This document shows positions 23,501-36,470 of a stretch of DNA of 64,000 bases, in pieces. Position numbers and translations under genes: made by a program. How positions within the stretch are numbered: the stretch's first letter is position 1; every line of letters starts with the position of its first letter. Under the pieces are notes generated by a model, which did no database searches, had not been told where the DNA came from, and saw nothing but the letters and a program-made list of their open reading frames with translations. The stretch comes from Saururus chinensis (taxonomy: Eukaryota; Streptophyta; Magnoliopsida; Piperales; Saururaceae): assembly GCA_035235625.1 (NCBI GenBank), contig CP141140.1, positions 25,254,685-25,318,684 of the forward strand. Reading direction: 5' to 3'.

Positions 23501-26500
23501 GCCTGCTCCATTGTTATACATGCGCACTGGATCGAGATCCGATTGCATGTGATGCTCCGGGAGTATGCTGATGCACGTGCGACGCCACACATCTTAACTT
23601 TTTTCCAATTTAATAATTAATGAAGTAGAAGAAATATAAGATGCTGATTTTGATGATTCTGACAGTGTGTGCTGTTGATTTTCTAGATAATAATTATCAC
23701 TTCATATCATAATCATACAAGGAAAGAATATTATTATTGAGGAACTTTTCTTTCTTGTTATACAATTCCTTTAAAAGTTTTTTTCTAAAGATAATGTGAT
23801 AGTAAACGTAATGTAGAGTAAACTAGGTAATAGCAAATAATGATTATGGTTTTGAGGAAATATTGGCAGTATAAGATGAGGATGAAAACTAATTCAAACG
23901 AAACATTAGAAAATATTAATTCATGCTATTTTCTGGAAATAACATGTGGAAGAAGAGACCATTTAATCATTCCATTCATTGCAAATAATAACTCAGAAAT
24001 ACTTCTGGTCATTTGCGTGTCTTCATATGAAAGGATCATGCTATGTAGGCCCCACTGCTCTGGGTTATTTGTTGGGTCATCAACTATGTAGTCCTGGCAA
24101 ACCATATGTGAAACTTTATTTAGAAAGCAAGAGTTAGGTTTCCTGCTACTGATTGTCAGGCGGTAGGGACCCTTATAACATAATGGTCATGGATTTCTAA
24201 CTCGCGAGGGCTTGGTGAGATCTCTATTTCGCAAAGGGACTGAAATGATTATTAGGAAGAGATGAATTATCCAAATTTCGGAGGGATCTTGGCAGGAGTG
24301 GTCTCATCATTTTCTCTTTGTGACCAAATTACCCATGTCTATTACATAATTCCCTTTTATACATGTATTTGTGCATAGTTATTTATTGTTGTATATATTC
24401 CTGTACCTTGTTGTGTATAACAACTGATTGAATAATTTTTTAATTTCTTTAAGGGCCTGTTTGGCCACCAATTTGTCAGTGCATTAAATGACTATTTACC
24501 TGATTTTATTTATTTCTCTAGGAAAGGTCATCATTGTGCCTTGAAATCCTCAAAAGCCATTTCTGGGCCATTTGTATGGGAAATGTCCTTTAGAGGACAT
24601 ATCTCACACGAATGGAAATCATTCTGTTTCAACATAGTAAAAATTTCGAGTTTGTGGGGAAATTGATTTTTGCATGAAAGGGTGCATCCAAACAATTTTT
24701 TGGGCAAATCCTCCACAGCCAAACAGGCCTGAAGTCTGTTTCAACTTGGCCATTTTTACATGCTCATAATAATCACAACAATTTTTAAGGGTAATTTACA
24801 CTTACTCCCCCTGGCTTTTGTTGAAACTAGATATACACCTTACGTTTTTAAAACTACACTTGCACCCATGGTTTCTTCTTGAATGGCAAATATACCCTTG
24901 TCAGTCACACCCTCTTTTCCCATCCTCTCATGGTACCTCCCCACCTAATTCCCACCCTCCCTGGTGCAGCGTAGCAATGGCCTTAGCCTTACCGTCCCCC
25001 TTTCGATTGAGGAGTAATGTAGGCCGGGACTGAGTTCAGGAGGGGGTGGTGTAAATTCACAAGGGCATTTTTGTCTTTTGGATAAGAGCAGGGCGTGTAA
25101 GTGTATTTTTTGAAATGTGTGGGGATGTATGTTTAGTTTACATAAAGGTCAGGGTGTGTTAGTGAAATTTACTCTAAAATCAATTATTTTAATGCTAAAT
25201 GTGGATGTGTGAGCCTATCATTTTTTTTGGTAAGCTTTTCATTAATCTATTCTTCAGGCAGATATGGTGATACAACTGGTTATTGTTACTAATGCACATT
25301 GCAAATCATTTAGTGGGTTTACATGTGGGCATTGACATTAGAAATTCAGTGCTTCATGCTTCCTTTGTTATGTGTGGCACAGTATAATTTGGATATTTTA
25401 ATGTTTTAGCTAATTTTTTATATTATTGTGTTGCTAACTTCCTGCTGCATTTTGGCCATTTCTAGTCTGTGAGAAGGTGGAGAGCAAAGGAAGAACTACA
25501 TACAATGAGGTTTGTGTTTCATTGTTCTTTCAAATTTTCCTCATCCACATTTATTTACTTTTGCTGTCGAACTGAAAGTGAAGAAGTTGCTTCATTCTCT
25601 ACCATGTCCAGATGGTAGTGGATTGTTACATATTCCTGACAATATTGTCACAATGTAGAAATATTTACTGTTTACTTGTAAATTTTACTATGCCTAAAAC
25701 AGTGAGATTATTCTATGGCGTTGATGTGGCATAATCATATTTATGGTTGAGCTAGCAAGGCTAGATGTTAATGCTTATTACTCTATGTTGAATCCCCTTT
25801 ACCTCTAGGCCCGTTCTATTGAATGTTCAGCTAATTAATTGCATATATGAAGGAAATTATATTATGCTAAAAATTCACGTGGCTCAGTAGACTAAAATTC
25901 AAACTTCAAACATAGAAACAGTCATCTTCAATGGGTCCTTGTTTCATGGGATGGAAGTTCAGGTTAACTTCTGCTGAAGTGGATGGGGCCTACCTACTTT
26001 TATTTCATTTCTGTGTGAACTTATCTTTGAAATTATGGAGGGCTTGGAGGGCCCACCTGATATCATCTCGGAAAAGTGGATGCCTTTCTTTATACGAACT
26101 GTGGTGTGGACCCCTTGTCAAATGGGCAGACACTGACTTACAAGGGCCATGACTATCATACTCTTCATAAATGGCTCATGCTATTCATGACAAACATTGG
26201 GGAAGTCATTGTGACTCATTGTGCAATCGTGTGGAATTATTATCCCCTGAAAAATTTTGTTTCAAAATCACAGCAAATATTCAAAATTAAACGCGGTTAG
26301 GGAATTTTTCCATGTTTAAGATGCGGGAATAAAAGCCTTCACAGCTATCCTTTCATATGAATTTGAGAAGACAAAGTCTATGTCCCTGAATATGCTTATG
26401 ATATATCTTTTCTTATCATCTTTATGGCCTTTCTCTAACTTTTCTGCATTACCTTTGTTATTAAAATTTTATTGCCAAAGTCAACTGATGTTTGTGTAGG

Positions 26501-29500
26501 TTGCAAAAGGGTAGAATGGAAATTGTATAAATGCTATACCTGATTGTAAAGGTTATTGTAAAGGCATTCTAAGTTTTGAACTTGGGGCATTTGAGTACGT
26601 TAGCAACTATAATAGAAAATGAGAAAGCAGATGGAAACACGTGTTAAGTATAGATTTACGTTTTTTTTTTGTTAGAATTTCATTTGTAAATGCTTATAGC
26701 TAGAAAGCATAATATGCAAGTTGGGTTAAGTATCCTTTTGTCATTAAAATGCTAAGATGGTATGAGCTGGTTATAGACATGTTTACTTTTCAACAATTTC
26801 TTCATTTCCTTTTATTTTTTACTCACGTTCTCAGTGCTACCGTTTGGTTAAATTACACTTTTCTTCTCAGGTTGCAGATGAACTTGTAGCCGAATTTGCA
26901 GATCCTAGTAGTAGTTTGGCCTCCCCAGATCAGGTTTGAATTGTGATGGATGAGTGAATGTTGTTAGCAAAAGCTTGGTTGTAATCTTATCTGCAGAATG
27001 GTTGTTCCTCTTATTAGCAGCAACAATATGATGAGAAAAACATAAGACGGAGAGTGTATGATGCTCTTAATGTCCTAATGGCAATGGACATTATATCAAA
27101 GGATAAAAAGGAAATTCAGTGGAAAGGTTTACCTAGGACCAGTTTAAACGATATTGAAGAGTTAAAGGTATGATTACACCTCTTTAGGCTATATTTTGAT
27201 TGAATTCAGTATTGTTACATTTAAGTTTTACAGCCATATTGGAATTTTGATCTCCATATCTTCTAAGATAACATAGTCTTGCTTTGAAACTGGAGACTAT
27301 GTAAAGTCATGGATTTAGTGTTGTTCTTTTTAATTATTAATGTTTTCACTTCTAATCCTAGATTTGTGGTTTATTGTCAATTTCTTCGAGTTGTTGCAGG
27401 GAGAACGGATTTGTCTTAGAAATAGGATCGACAAGAAAGCTGCTTATCTTAGGGAACTTGAAGAACAAGTATGGAATTTTCTTTAAATGAAAATTGATTC
27501 TTTCTTCAAATTTTTACTATATATTTTTGAAAATGCAAACTGCTTTAAATCAAAATCTCTTTATCTTTGAACTTCTGATGTAGAAGCAGGTACTGGAATT
27601 TGATGAATGCATTATATGGAACTTGTAGAATAAAACCCAAAGTATATTTTAGAGCAGGACTAGAAGGGCCCCATCATGTGCATGTTCTGTGTGTGAGTTG
27701 GAACTGAATTGAAAGTTGGTGCAAATTATTTAATTAGCAGTTAATGTAGTGATGTATGTAAATGTGCTTGAATTAGTAAAAAGAGAACATTGATGTCAGA
27801 TCTTTTGTGAAATAAAGGAAAGATAACTACTAGGTGTCATTTGTAAAATTTAGCAGAACATTGCCATCACACCAAAGGGTTGAAGAAGGCAATGCACTAA
27901 CTAGCCTTATAACCAAAGAGGATCACAACTGGCAAATTCTCAACAGTCACATCACACCTAAGAGGCATAGGAGGCAACACGCCATCTCCTAGAAGAGGCT
28001 TCCTACTCTATCGAAAAAAGGAAAAAAAGAGACTTCCTACCACCAAGTATAAAAGAACTCTATGAAGATAACCATAGACTATATGTTACATATAAGTATT
28101 GCCTTTCAAGATAACCCGTGAGGAAGAAGTTTTAGTTATAAACATCATTTTTATTTCTTTTTCTTACCGCATTAATTTGACTCATCAGAAGTATTATTTC
28201 TCCTTGCTGCCCATTGCGTACTATAGTGATTACCTTTTCTTCTAGTTGTTTGCAACAACACAACTTATGTGCTAGTTGTATAGTTTATTCTATTGGTCAT
28301 AAATGTGGTTATTGTTTAGTTTTTTAATAAACATTTTTCTTCTTGCATGTCAAAGTTTGTAGGCCTTCAGAAGTTGATACAGCGAAATGAGCAGCTTTAT
28401 GACTCTGGTAATGCTCCTGACGGTGGCGTGGCTCTACCCTTTATTCTGGTTCAGGTAATATTTCCATGTATGTTGGAAAGCTATATTTTTCTTGGTTTTC
28501 CACTTCATAATTGAAATTGGAGGTAAAAATTTTGAATCCTTAGAAATGCATTCTAACTAAATAGTCCAGGGGATTATTTAAGTCCTATATTCAGCCGGAT
28601 GAAATGCATCCTAACTAAATAGAGCAGAGGAGCATTAAGTCTTATTTTCAGCCGGATGAAATGCATCCTAACTAAATAGAGCAGAAAAGCATTAAGTCCT
28701 ATTTTCAGTCTGATTGGCTGTAGTCTCCCTGACTGTTACATTTATTACAACTTAATGAGTCTCCCTGACTTTTACATTTATTGCAACTTAATGAGCCCAA
28801 TAATATTAAATGAATCTAATTTAGCTCCATCCTTTGGTACTGTAAAAGTCATTTTGATTCAGTTGTCCTTTATTTTGGTTCTACTGAAATTAGGGTTCTG
28901 ATGCTACAGGGAATTATGGTAATTTTCAATCTGCAGGCTTTGAGAATAGATTCTTTGTATATATTTTGAATTCATTTACTTGCATGAAATGCACGTTCAT
29001 ATTAAACTGGCATTCCAATGCAATATGAAGTTGATATTGTGGTATTGGTCTTAAAGCCCTCAAACAATTGGGTCACCATTGGAGCAAGCACAAATGGCAA
29101 ATGGAAAAATAATGTTTAGATGGTGCGAATGCAGTTAGAAAAGAAAATTGAAGTGAGGGGAAAAAATAGATGTTCAATAGTTGCCAACAACTTTATGTTT
29201 CAGATAGTCTTTCTGTTACTTTTTATTGCTCAGAAAGTTTTTTTTTTTAAGAAAGGGGTATGGAACAACACCCGGACATGGGACAACAGGGACAGGGTTG
29301 GAATTGACCAGGCCCTTTCTGTTCCTTTATTTATGCAGAAGGCAGATGACTGCATTAATTTTTGTGCCTGACTAGGAAGTAAGAATACTAAAGCAAAAAT
29401 ATTGTAATGAATTTCTGTTCTGTAATTAGCAAAAAATGATGCAAATGATTAGGAACCAAGCGTTCTAAAGGATATGCTGTGTCCACTTACTGTGTGATCT

Positions 29501-30176
29501 TTATGCTGTAATTGCATTCAGCAAAAAAAAATCTGCTGTTGTAATTGCATATGAAGTTTTACCAAAGTCTTTATCAATTTGAAACTTCCCCAGCAAATTT
29601 GCAGTTTTATTCTCACAATGAACATGATTTTTTAAAAAAAAATCTATAACTTGAAGCTTCACTGATCAATTCTCTTTTTCGGTATACAACAGACACGTCC
29701 GCATGCTACTGTTGAGGTGGAAATTTCAGAAGATATGCAGCTCGTTCACTTTGATTTCAATAGGTACTTACAAGTAGCTACTAATATACTTGATTTTCTG
29801 ATAGGACAGTTTTATTTTTATGTCAGTCAACGTTTCCTTCATTCTAACAAGAGAAATTATTATGACCAACATGCAATTTTGCTAACAAAGTATCATCCTG
29901 GGAAGACGTACTCTTACAAAAATTGACTTTTCTGAATGCAGCACTCCCTTTGAGTTGCATGATGATGCATACGTCCTTAAGGCAATGAACTTATGTCAAT
30001 TGTCAGGTGTGGAAGGAGCTCAAGATTCTGTTGCCAATGGAGGTGACAATTTAAGCAAGCATGGTTCTAGTCAAAACCACATGTCTAATCCACCAAGACC
30101 TAGTCTAATGGGTAAGCCGAGCGCTTCACATCCAGTTCCGGGTATTTTGAAAGGGCGTCTCAAGCATGAACTATAG
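20526..30176 (+). CDS. DPB: DP transcription factor (E2F dimerisation partner), DPB-like, 9 coding exons, 357 aa
   Basis: Coding exons: 20526-20791, 21881-21960, 25466-25509, 26871-26933, 27021-27167, 27400-27468, 28356-28454, 29693-29763, 29942-30176. All junctions are GT-AG, the frame is open throughout, and the 1074 nt end in TAG. DP proteins pair with E2F and bind TTTSSCGC-type promoters to control S-phase entry. Residues 1-90 are His-, Gly- and Ser-rich and disordered, ending [21 protein letters not shown] basic patch (GRKKKRG, about 90-96) may be a nuclear signal. The DNA-binding winged helix spans about 105-190 and contains [17 protein letters not shown] at 160-176, the invariant RRxYD DNA contact. 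The dimerisation region (about 195-290) has [17 protein letters not shown], and its conserved core [20 protein letters not shown] is intact. The start was chosen at the first ATG after the 20516 acceptor. Introns contain MITEs and short repeats. It appears functional. DPB is preferred over DPA on length and N-terminus, but paralogue identity needs a tree. Confidence 0.93.
22240..22400 (+). repeat. Short tandem duplications in DP intron 2
   Basis: Three to four imperfect copies of a 30-40 bp unit built on gatggaagaagtttatagga followed by agcatttcattg. No coding signal. Confidence 0.7.
24453..24730. mobile_element. MITE with GGGCCTGTTTGG termini in DP intron 2
   Basis: Inverted ends: gggcctgtttggccacc on the left and, on the other strand from the right, caggcctgtttggctgtgg. 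The size is about 278 bp. The GGCCTGTTTGG terminus is common in plant non-autonomous DNA transposons. The superfamily (Harbinger or hAT) is not decided here. Confidence 0.7.
24789..25176. mobile_element. Second MITE in DP intron 2
   Basis: Left end gggtaatttacacttactcc. The right end read on the minus strand is tagagtaaatttcactaaca. The imperfect inverted repeats extend about 50 bp (…ctggcttttgttgaaactag against …ctgacctttatgtaaactaa). It holds no transposase. Confidence 0.7.
28541..28800 (+). repeat. 62-bp triplication plus 36-bp duplication in DP intron 7
   Basis: Three copies of a unit containing gatgaaatgcatcctaacta and aatagagcagaggagcattaa (28541-28705), then two copies of gtctccctgacttttacatt...gcaacttaatga (28722-28795). 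Confidence 0.75.
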
Positions 30177-33005
30177 CTTCATGGTTGGATGCTTTTGATA
30201 TACTCCCTCCTGCTCAAGCCTTATAGCTAGTCTGTTTCACTGTCTTCCTCCCCCCAATTTTTTCTCATGTACAGTGTAAAGTAAAAATTACAGGTGGGAA
30301 GCTACTGCTGCCTAAGGAGTATGTAGATTAGTTTCATGGACTTTTTACTGCTTTTCAATTTGCCCTTTTTTGGCTAACAAAATAGAAGTTTGGTAATGTA
30401 TTACTTCAATTATAATTAATTTTTTGTATGATATAATTTTTATATCAATAATTGGTTTTCATTCATTGTCTATGTGATGCAGTTTTATTTTTTCCCCCAA
30501 AATGGTTGAGAAGTGACTTGTCTAAAATGGGCTGTCACAGTTTGGTATTAGCTTTTTGCGTCTACAGTGTTATATGATATCCTGAGGGAGGTTTTGTCCA
30601 TGGCGTATCTTGTACCTTAGCTTACCATGAGCTTGGCGATGGTAGCATGTTTGAGATAATTACGACCTCTAAGAGGTCAATTCATTTAGAAATTTCTGCA
30701 GTAATATAGAAAATGGGAGGATGAACACTTTTTTTTGAACCTTTTGGACATTTTTAAATATGGGAAATTACAATCTTATATGATTTCATTTGACAGTACA
30801 ATTTTCCTGAGACAGTTCGTTCCGGTGACTTCAATTTTCTGGAGGAAAATAGTATCATCCCAGTTGCTTATGCATATCAAAGCCAGAATCATGGATGGGA
30901 TATAGGCTAGTGGTAGCTATGGTCATGAAAATTACCATCTCTATTATTTGTCTCACAGAGATACTACTTTTAGATATGATACTACCTGGATGAAAGTTCA
31001 TAGAAAACAAATGGTTCTCAAACAGATCCCAACTCAGAGCATCTCTAACAGGAGATGGTAAATTGAGTTATTGGAGAAGTTTAAGTTGGCTCAAATTGAC
31101 ATATTTAATTGCTTATGTGGCAATTTGATAATAAGTGAACTCCCAAACATAGATGTTAAATATAAGGGAGGCAAAAACCGTGGGAAATGTTGATGTCTTC
31201 TTCACATAAACTACGATTATATGGAAATTGCTAATTACTCTTAAACCACTGATTTTACAAGATTCTCTCTCCGTCTTAGATTAATACATATATTTAATTT
31301 TTCAAAATGAACAAATTTTAATTCATAACAGTGAGTATGAATTTGTAAAATGTTAGATAACCGTTGTTTTCAATAGCTCAAGCTGTTTGGAAATAGATTA
31401 TTAATATATTTATATTATATTTCAACACTCACTCACGTGCAAGCATTCATAAAGCTTTGTCCTTGAACTAACATTGGGATGCACACATGATTATCTGATA
31501 ACATCTTAGATAATTGTTGTCCCAAAAGCTTAAGTGGTGGGAGAATAACCTATTAATATATTTATACCATATTCCAATCACAAAATGGTTTTCAGTCCCC
31601 ATTGCTATCTAAATCTAACCCTACTTTCACCATATATTGTATGTTAGTGGTCTAAACACTAAGTTATCTGTGGCTTGTAGTATAAGTTGGGAGCTTTGGG
31701 TGTACCACCAGCAAAATCAAGTAGCAGTTCTAAGGCTAATACTCCCTCCATACCAAAATATGTGTTTCATTTGGTTTTCCTTCATTTTGGAAAACCAAAT
31801 GGGACATTTATTTTAGGACGGAAGGAGTATAATTCTCCATCCAAATAATATCATTTGAATATCTTCAATACATGTAAAAAAGTATTAATGAAAGTTTTGC
31901 AGTTCTGAGGCCGCAGAATCTTCTTACCAAAGCTGCAATAAAGCTAGATATGAAGAAGCATCTGGCTCTTGTTGAACAAGAGACCTTGGTGATCCTGTCA
32001 ATTCTATTAGCCTCCCGAGAAATTATTCGCTTCCATGACCTAATTAAGAGTGAAATCTTCTCGTTTCAACCTTCAAGAATCCTTTTTTTGTTTGTGACAT
32101 TCAGGAATCCTTTTCCACCCATGAGCTTCCAAATTAACTTCATTCTTTAACAAGGAAAATCAAGCAAATCTAGTCTAAAATTTCTTCGTCCGGCATTCAT
32201 TGGAGTTTGGTTTTTACCTTGTGCCAGTACAAATTCAACCCCATGAAGTGCAAGTCCTCTATGCGGTCATAATCTCCCAAGCTTTGAATGTGTTCAACTC
32301 ATTAAACCCAACCCGAACTCAACCCAATGACATATCTAATGTAGACTAAATAGTGTTGCTCCATTTAGTTTTGATTATTTCTCTCATAATTATTTGATGT
32401 TATTTAACATACAATCCTTTCTAAAAAAGATAACTAAAATTAAATAAGTCTTGTTTATCTGCCCCCGGTGCACTAGGGAGCAGGCAGGTTTGAATCACAC
32501 CCGCATGTCTAATTTGCATGAGTCATCCAAGAACTGCCTCTGAGGAAAAAACACCTGAAAGCATACCTTCCACATGCAAACACAAATTGAAGTCACGCAG
32601 ATCTGCAGTAGAGTTCAATTCAAATTCGTTAATTCAGACCGTGTCTGTCGTCAATCCGTTCTTCATCCCACCTCCAGCCTTTCATGGATCCGAGTTTAAT
32701 GGGCTTGGCCCCAGACAACAGGACGAGAGCCTGAATGGGCTGGGCTGTTTGTGATTTCAGTAGACGCTATTTGCGAATGGGCTTGGACCTGACGCATTCG
32801 ATTTCAATGGCGTTCATGAAACGGCTATTTTTAATACATTTTTATCAAATGGCGCGTCCCGTCTCCCGTGTCAGTGACTCACTGGGTTCCCATTCATTGC
32901 ATGGCAGAGACGTCGTTTCTTCTTCATCTTTTCTTCGCTGTGGCTGTTCACTGTTGAGGCATTTTTCCGCCTGAAACAGAGACAGAACGAGAGCTACTGA
33001 CGCTG
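30177..33005 (+). other. Intergenic region between the DP and Agenet genes
   Basis: Contains the DP 3' untranslated region, a Stowaway-like MITE (31742-31827) and, before 33005, the Agenet promoter and leader. The leader is probably CT-rich (tcttcttcatcttttcttcg, from 32917). The short ORFs here (e.g. 31950-32150, 32518-32754) have no recognisable domain. No other gene is seen. Confidence 0.6.
31742..31827. mobile_element. Stowaway-like MITE, 86 bp
   Basis: Starts ctccctccataccaaaatat and ends attttaggacggaaggag, flanked by TA on each side (31740-31741 and 31828-31829). Almost the whole element is an inverted repeat. The motif and TA target are classic for Stowaway (Tc1/mariner). Confidence 0.9.
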
Positions 33006-36000
33006 ATGGGTGATCTCAACGTGCTGGGGCCAGAAGCTAGGGGCGACCCATTTAAGAGGGGAGACGCTGTGGAGGTGGCGATGAAGGAACCGGACCTCAA
33101 AGGTTCCTGGTATGAAGCGCATGTTACTGCTATTGGAGAAAATGGTCTTATCTGTGTCAAGTACGACCAGCTGGTTGATGACGACTCCGACCCTTCGAGT
33201 TACTTGGTGGAAATTGTGGAAGCGTCCATGGTGCGCCCCCGCCCTCCTCCACGACGCGCGGTTGAGGAGTTTCGGAAGGGCGATTTGGTGGAGGTGTCCA
33301 TCAACGATGGCTGGTGGATTGGTGCTGTTTCTGAAGTCGTGTCGTCGTCTTCGTATTTCCTTGTTGTCTTCCCGGATGGTGATCTCCGGGAAGTAGACAA
33401 GTCGGAGCTCAGAACTCGCCTCGATTGGGTTGACAACAAATGGGTTCCCGCCAAAATGCTTGTAAGCATTGTTGGACTTAGTCTCTTTGTTTTTTTTGTT
33501 TTTACTTAAAAATCATGACTTTATTGGGCAAACGTGTTTGCATGCGTTGCTGTTGATCATCTAAGTTTGCTAAATCCAGGTTGAGCGGTTGCATGTTGTT
33601 GGATATAGACTGGGTTCTTACATTTGAGGAGAAGTGTTAGAGCAACGGATTTGAAGATTATGAACGATATGACATATGACAGTAAATTTACTACAACAAA
33701 CTAGAAGCTAAGCATATGTGTAGGAACTTTAGATGGGAAAACGAACAGAAAATCCATTCAACTTTAATTTTTGGGTTCCTCCTACAAAATTTCCCCTTTT
33801 TCCCTCTGTTTTTGAGATTCATATGCATGATATATTATATGTAGCCATCAAAATGCAGGCGTATATTTTTTTAAAGATGTCAGTGAAGAAGCAGAATTAT
33901 TAGACTGCTACACTGCAATAGGTTGCTGCCTGCTTGATGTTTTCCTGTTTGTCATCCGTCTTTGGTGCACATATGACGTTATAAATGTGACTTTGGATAC
34001 TGGATACAACATATAGTTTTTTGTTGTTGTTGTTCTATTTCAGATTTGAGAGAAACTGACTGCTGTGGCTTTTGTGGGAATGTTAATGTGGGCAGTTGAT
34101 GATTGATTATGTGCCTTGTATGTTTCATATACAGTATTTGTAGTTTGGCTTCTTTTACATCTTGCTGTTACTTTCTACTGATTGATGGTAAGGTTTTGCG
34201 ACATATAACAGTTAGAAAGTAACTTTTACCAGTTATAAAGCAGGTAATTCCCCACCCCCTTTTAGGATGCCCAACCCATTGGTACTCCCAGCCCATCGTA
34301 ATATTTTTACCCCACCCTTTTCAGTTCATTTAGATCATAGACTTCCCATTTCATCCCATGAACCCTCTTCTCCGTGGCCTGTGATGGCCCACCTCTCTCT
34401 CTCTCTCTCTCTCCAATGCCGGTGTCACCCCCACTCCGGCTTTGGACTCCCAACCTCCTCTCCTATCCCGTCCTACTTACCCCCTTCCCCAGTCAATATC
34501 CCCCTGTCCTCATGGCTGCTGTCAGATCTGGAGGCCGCTATGGGAGGGGAGTAGATTGGCATGGAAACAGGAGAGGAGTGACACCAGCAGTGGAGAAAGA
34601 GAGGTGGGCTGGCGCTGGTGTAAAAAGCAGAAGGAGAAAGGAGGGGGGTGGGTAGGGGTAGAAAAAAATCTTACAAATTAACATATGATGGGTTAGCAGT
34701 CTAAAATAGGGGGGGTGGAAACCTGCTATCCTTTTGCAAATTCTTTGTAATATGTCCATACATAGGTCCTAACCATTATTAGGCACAGGGGATTGTGGAT
34801 TTAGTTATTTTCTTTTCTTTTATGTCCACCGATGTATGTTTTTGCAAATTTGGCTTCCCATATTGCGGGTATCAGCTTCTTATTTGTTCCTATAAGCGTT
34901 TGTGAGCTTTTTTACGGGGCTGTATTTTTTTTTGGATGCTTGGCAGTGTGATATCTGTAAACATTCCTAAGTTTTGTGAGTGTAACTAAGGACAATTAAG
35001 GTTTGGCATGTTTCTTCCCTAGAAGCAGTATTTTCAGGAGAGTATTACATGTATTTGATTTTCAGATTTGAAACATCCAGCTCTAATTTTTTCTGTTGTA
35101 ATCCTTTAGACATTGAACATTTGCACTTTTTAGACTCATGTCACTTTTATTTATTAGGGTTAGAATAATTAAGCTTTGAAAGTTGCTTGTTTGAGCAATT
35201 ATGTTTTGTATTTGAGTTGATCTAACGTGGTTTTAGGCTTAGAATTTATCTCTTTAACTATTTGAATTGATCCAACATTGATTAGGAAATTTGCATTACT
35301 ACTTTCTTGACGCATTGCAGTCCAATTTAGATTGATTGCATGTGTTAACAGTTAGTAAAAATGTTTTATATTTATATTTTGAAAAAGGATTAGTTTAGTG
35401 TGTCTTAACAGCTTATACTATATATACACAATATAATTAATTCTATATAATGTGCCAATACTAAGAACATTAATAAGTTTTGTGTTATAGGTGGAATCTG
35501 AGTTGAAGACTGTGAAAATGAAAAGAAAACAAAGAAGGCTAACTGGTAGTGCAAGAAAGGGACCTCTCGTGAAGCCAGGCATGTAACTCAACTGTAAGCC
35601 TTGTATTTTTTGCAGTGTGTATTTGGTATTCAAAGTAAGCAAATTTTATTTATGTTTCATTATATAGTTGTTAAAAAAGTGAAGAGTTCTGGTTCGCCTG
35701 GTGATGTGACGAAAAAGTGCATAAACTTTGATAAAGTTGTTGAAGAGACTAGTGGAAAGGAAAGTTCACAGGCTTGTACGAGTCAACTTAGCAATGAATC
35801 TGCATGTCCTTTTAGTGAATTGGTAGATTTCAGCCTTAAAGGGCATGCTACACCTGACAGTGTGCCGGTTTGTGGGTCCAGTTCAAAACTGGCACTAGCA
35901 GAGACATCACCACAACCTTTGCAGGTCTATTGTTTCCGCAAGACAAGTCCTATCTGGGACACCTTTCCCACAATGAAGCAGCTCCAGGGGATTCCGCAGT

Positions 36001-36470
36001 ATCCACATTTCAGGCCATTGGAGCAGGCTAGTGAGGAAATCCGTGAAAAAATGGCCATATCAATGATGATTGACTATGTTGATCTGGTGGATAGTGTGTA
36101 CAATCCTCAATCTGCCATTTCATTGTGTGGTATGGACAAGAATGAGGTTCTTTTGAAAATTCTAGAACAAAATGGTTTTGACCTGAAAGAAGTGAAGTTG
36201 CGTATGCAAGCCTTGATAGAGGAAAAAGAACGCGAGGAAAAAAATAACTGTGAGAGAGTCTCCTTGGAAATGAAGCTCTTCGAAGTTGACAAGGCAAAGT
36301 CTCAGGTCGAATTAGAGCTGGATGCTATTGACAAGCAAATGAAGGAATTGGAGCAACGGAGGGCGCTGACCTCTAAGAGTAGAGAAGAATATGAATCTGA
36401 AGGCATAATGCTGCAGGAGAGGCTGAAGATGCTCCAAGATCGCGCTCCTGGAATGCTTGCTACATCCTGA
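33006..36470 (+). CDS. Agenet-domain / DUF724 protein, 3 exons, 448 aa
   Basis: Exons 33006-33461, 35491-35578 and 35668-36470 total 1347 nt and end in TGA. Residues about 14-75 and 85-150 are two Agenet (Tudor-like) repeats: FKRGDAVEVAMKEPDLKGSW, then YEAHV, and later FRKGDLVEVSINDGWWIGAV. Residues 152-275 are a basic, low-complexity linker (KMKRKQRRLTG). Residues about 275-440 are a DUF724 domain (SPIWDTFPTMKQLQGIPQYP, then HFRPLEQASEEIREKMA), ending in a heptad-rich coiled coil (about 350-440). Agenet proteins bind modified histones or RNA. DUF724 members may act in nuclear complexes or RNA transport. The specific role here is unknown. The first intron holds a MITE. The second needs a GC donor (35579) to keep frame: all nearby GT donors give stops. 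The gene appears intact. ATG 33006 is the first in frame and opens directly into the Agenet domain. Confidence 0.88.
34239..34728. mobile_element. MITE in intron 1 of the Agenet gene
   Basis: Left end agcaggtaattccccacccc, then ccttttag. The right end, read on the minus strand, starts agcaggtttccacccccccta, then ttttag. The size is about 490 bp. It carries a (CT)n run near 34390-34412. Frames inside, on both strands, look accidental. Confidence 0.6.

Noticed and set aside
30177..32950. Small ORFs between the two host genes
   Set aside because: No start context, no domains and AT-rich background.
32950..32980. Possible E2F site (tttttccgcc) near the Agenet gene, suggesting control by the neighbouring DP
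   Set aside because: It does not fit TTTSSCGC in the key position and lies in the probable leader.
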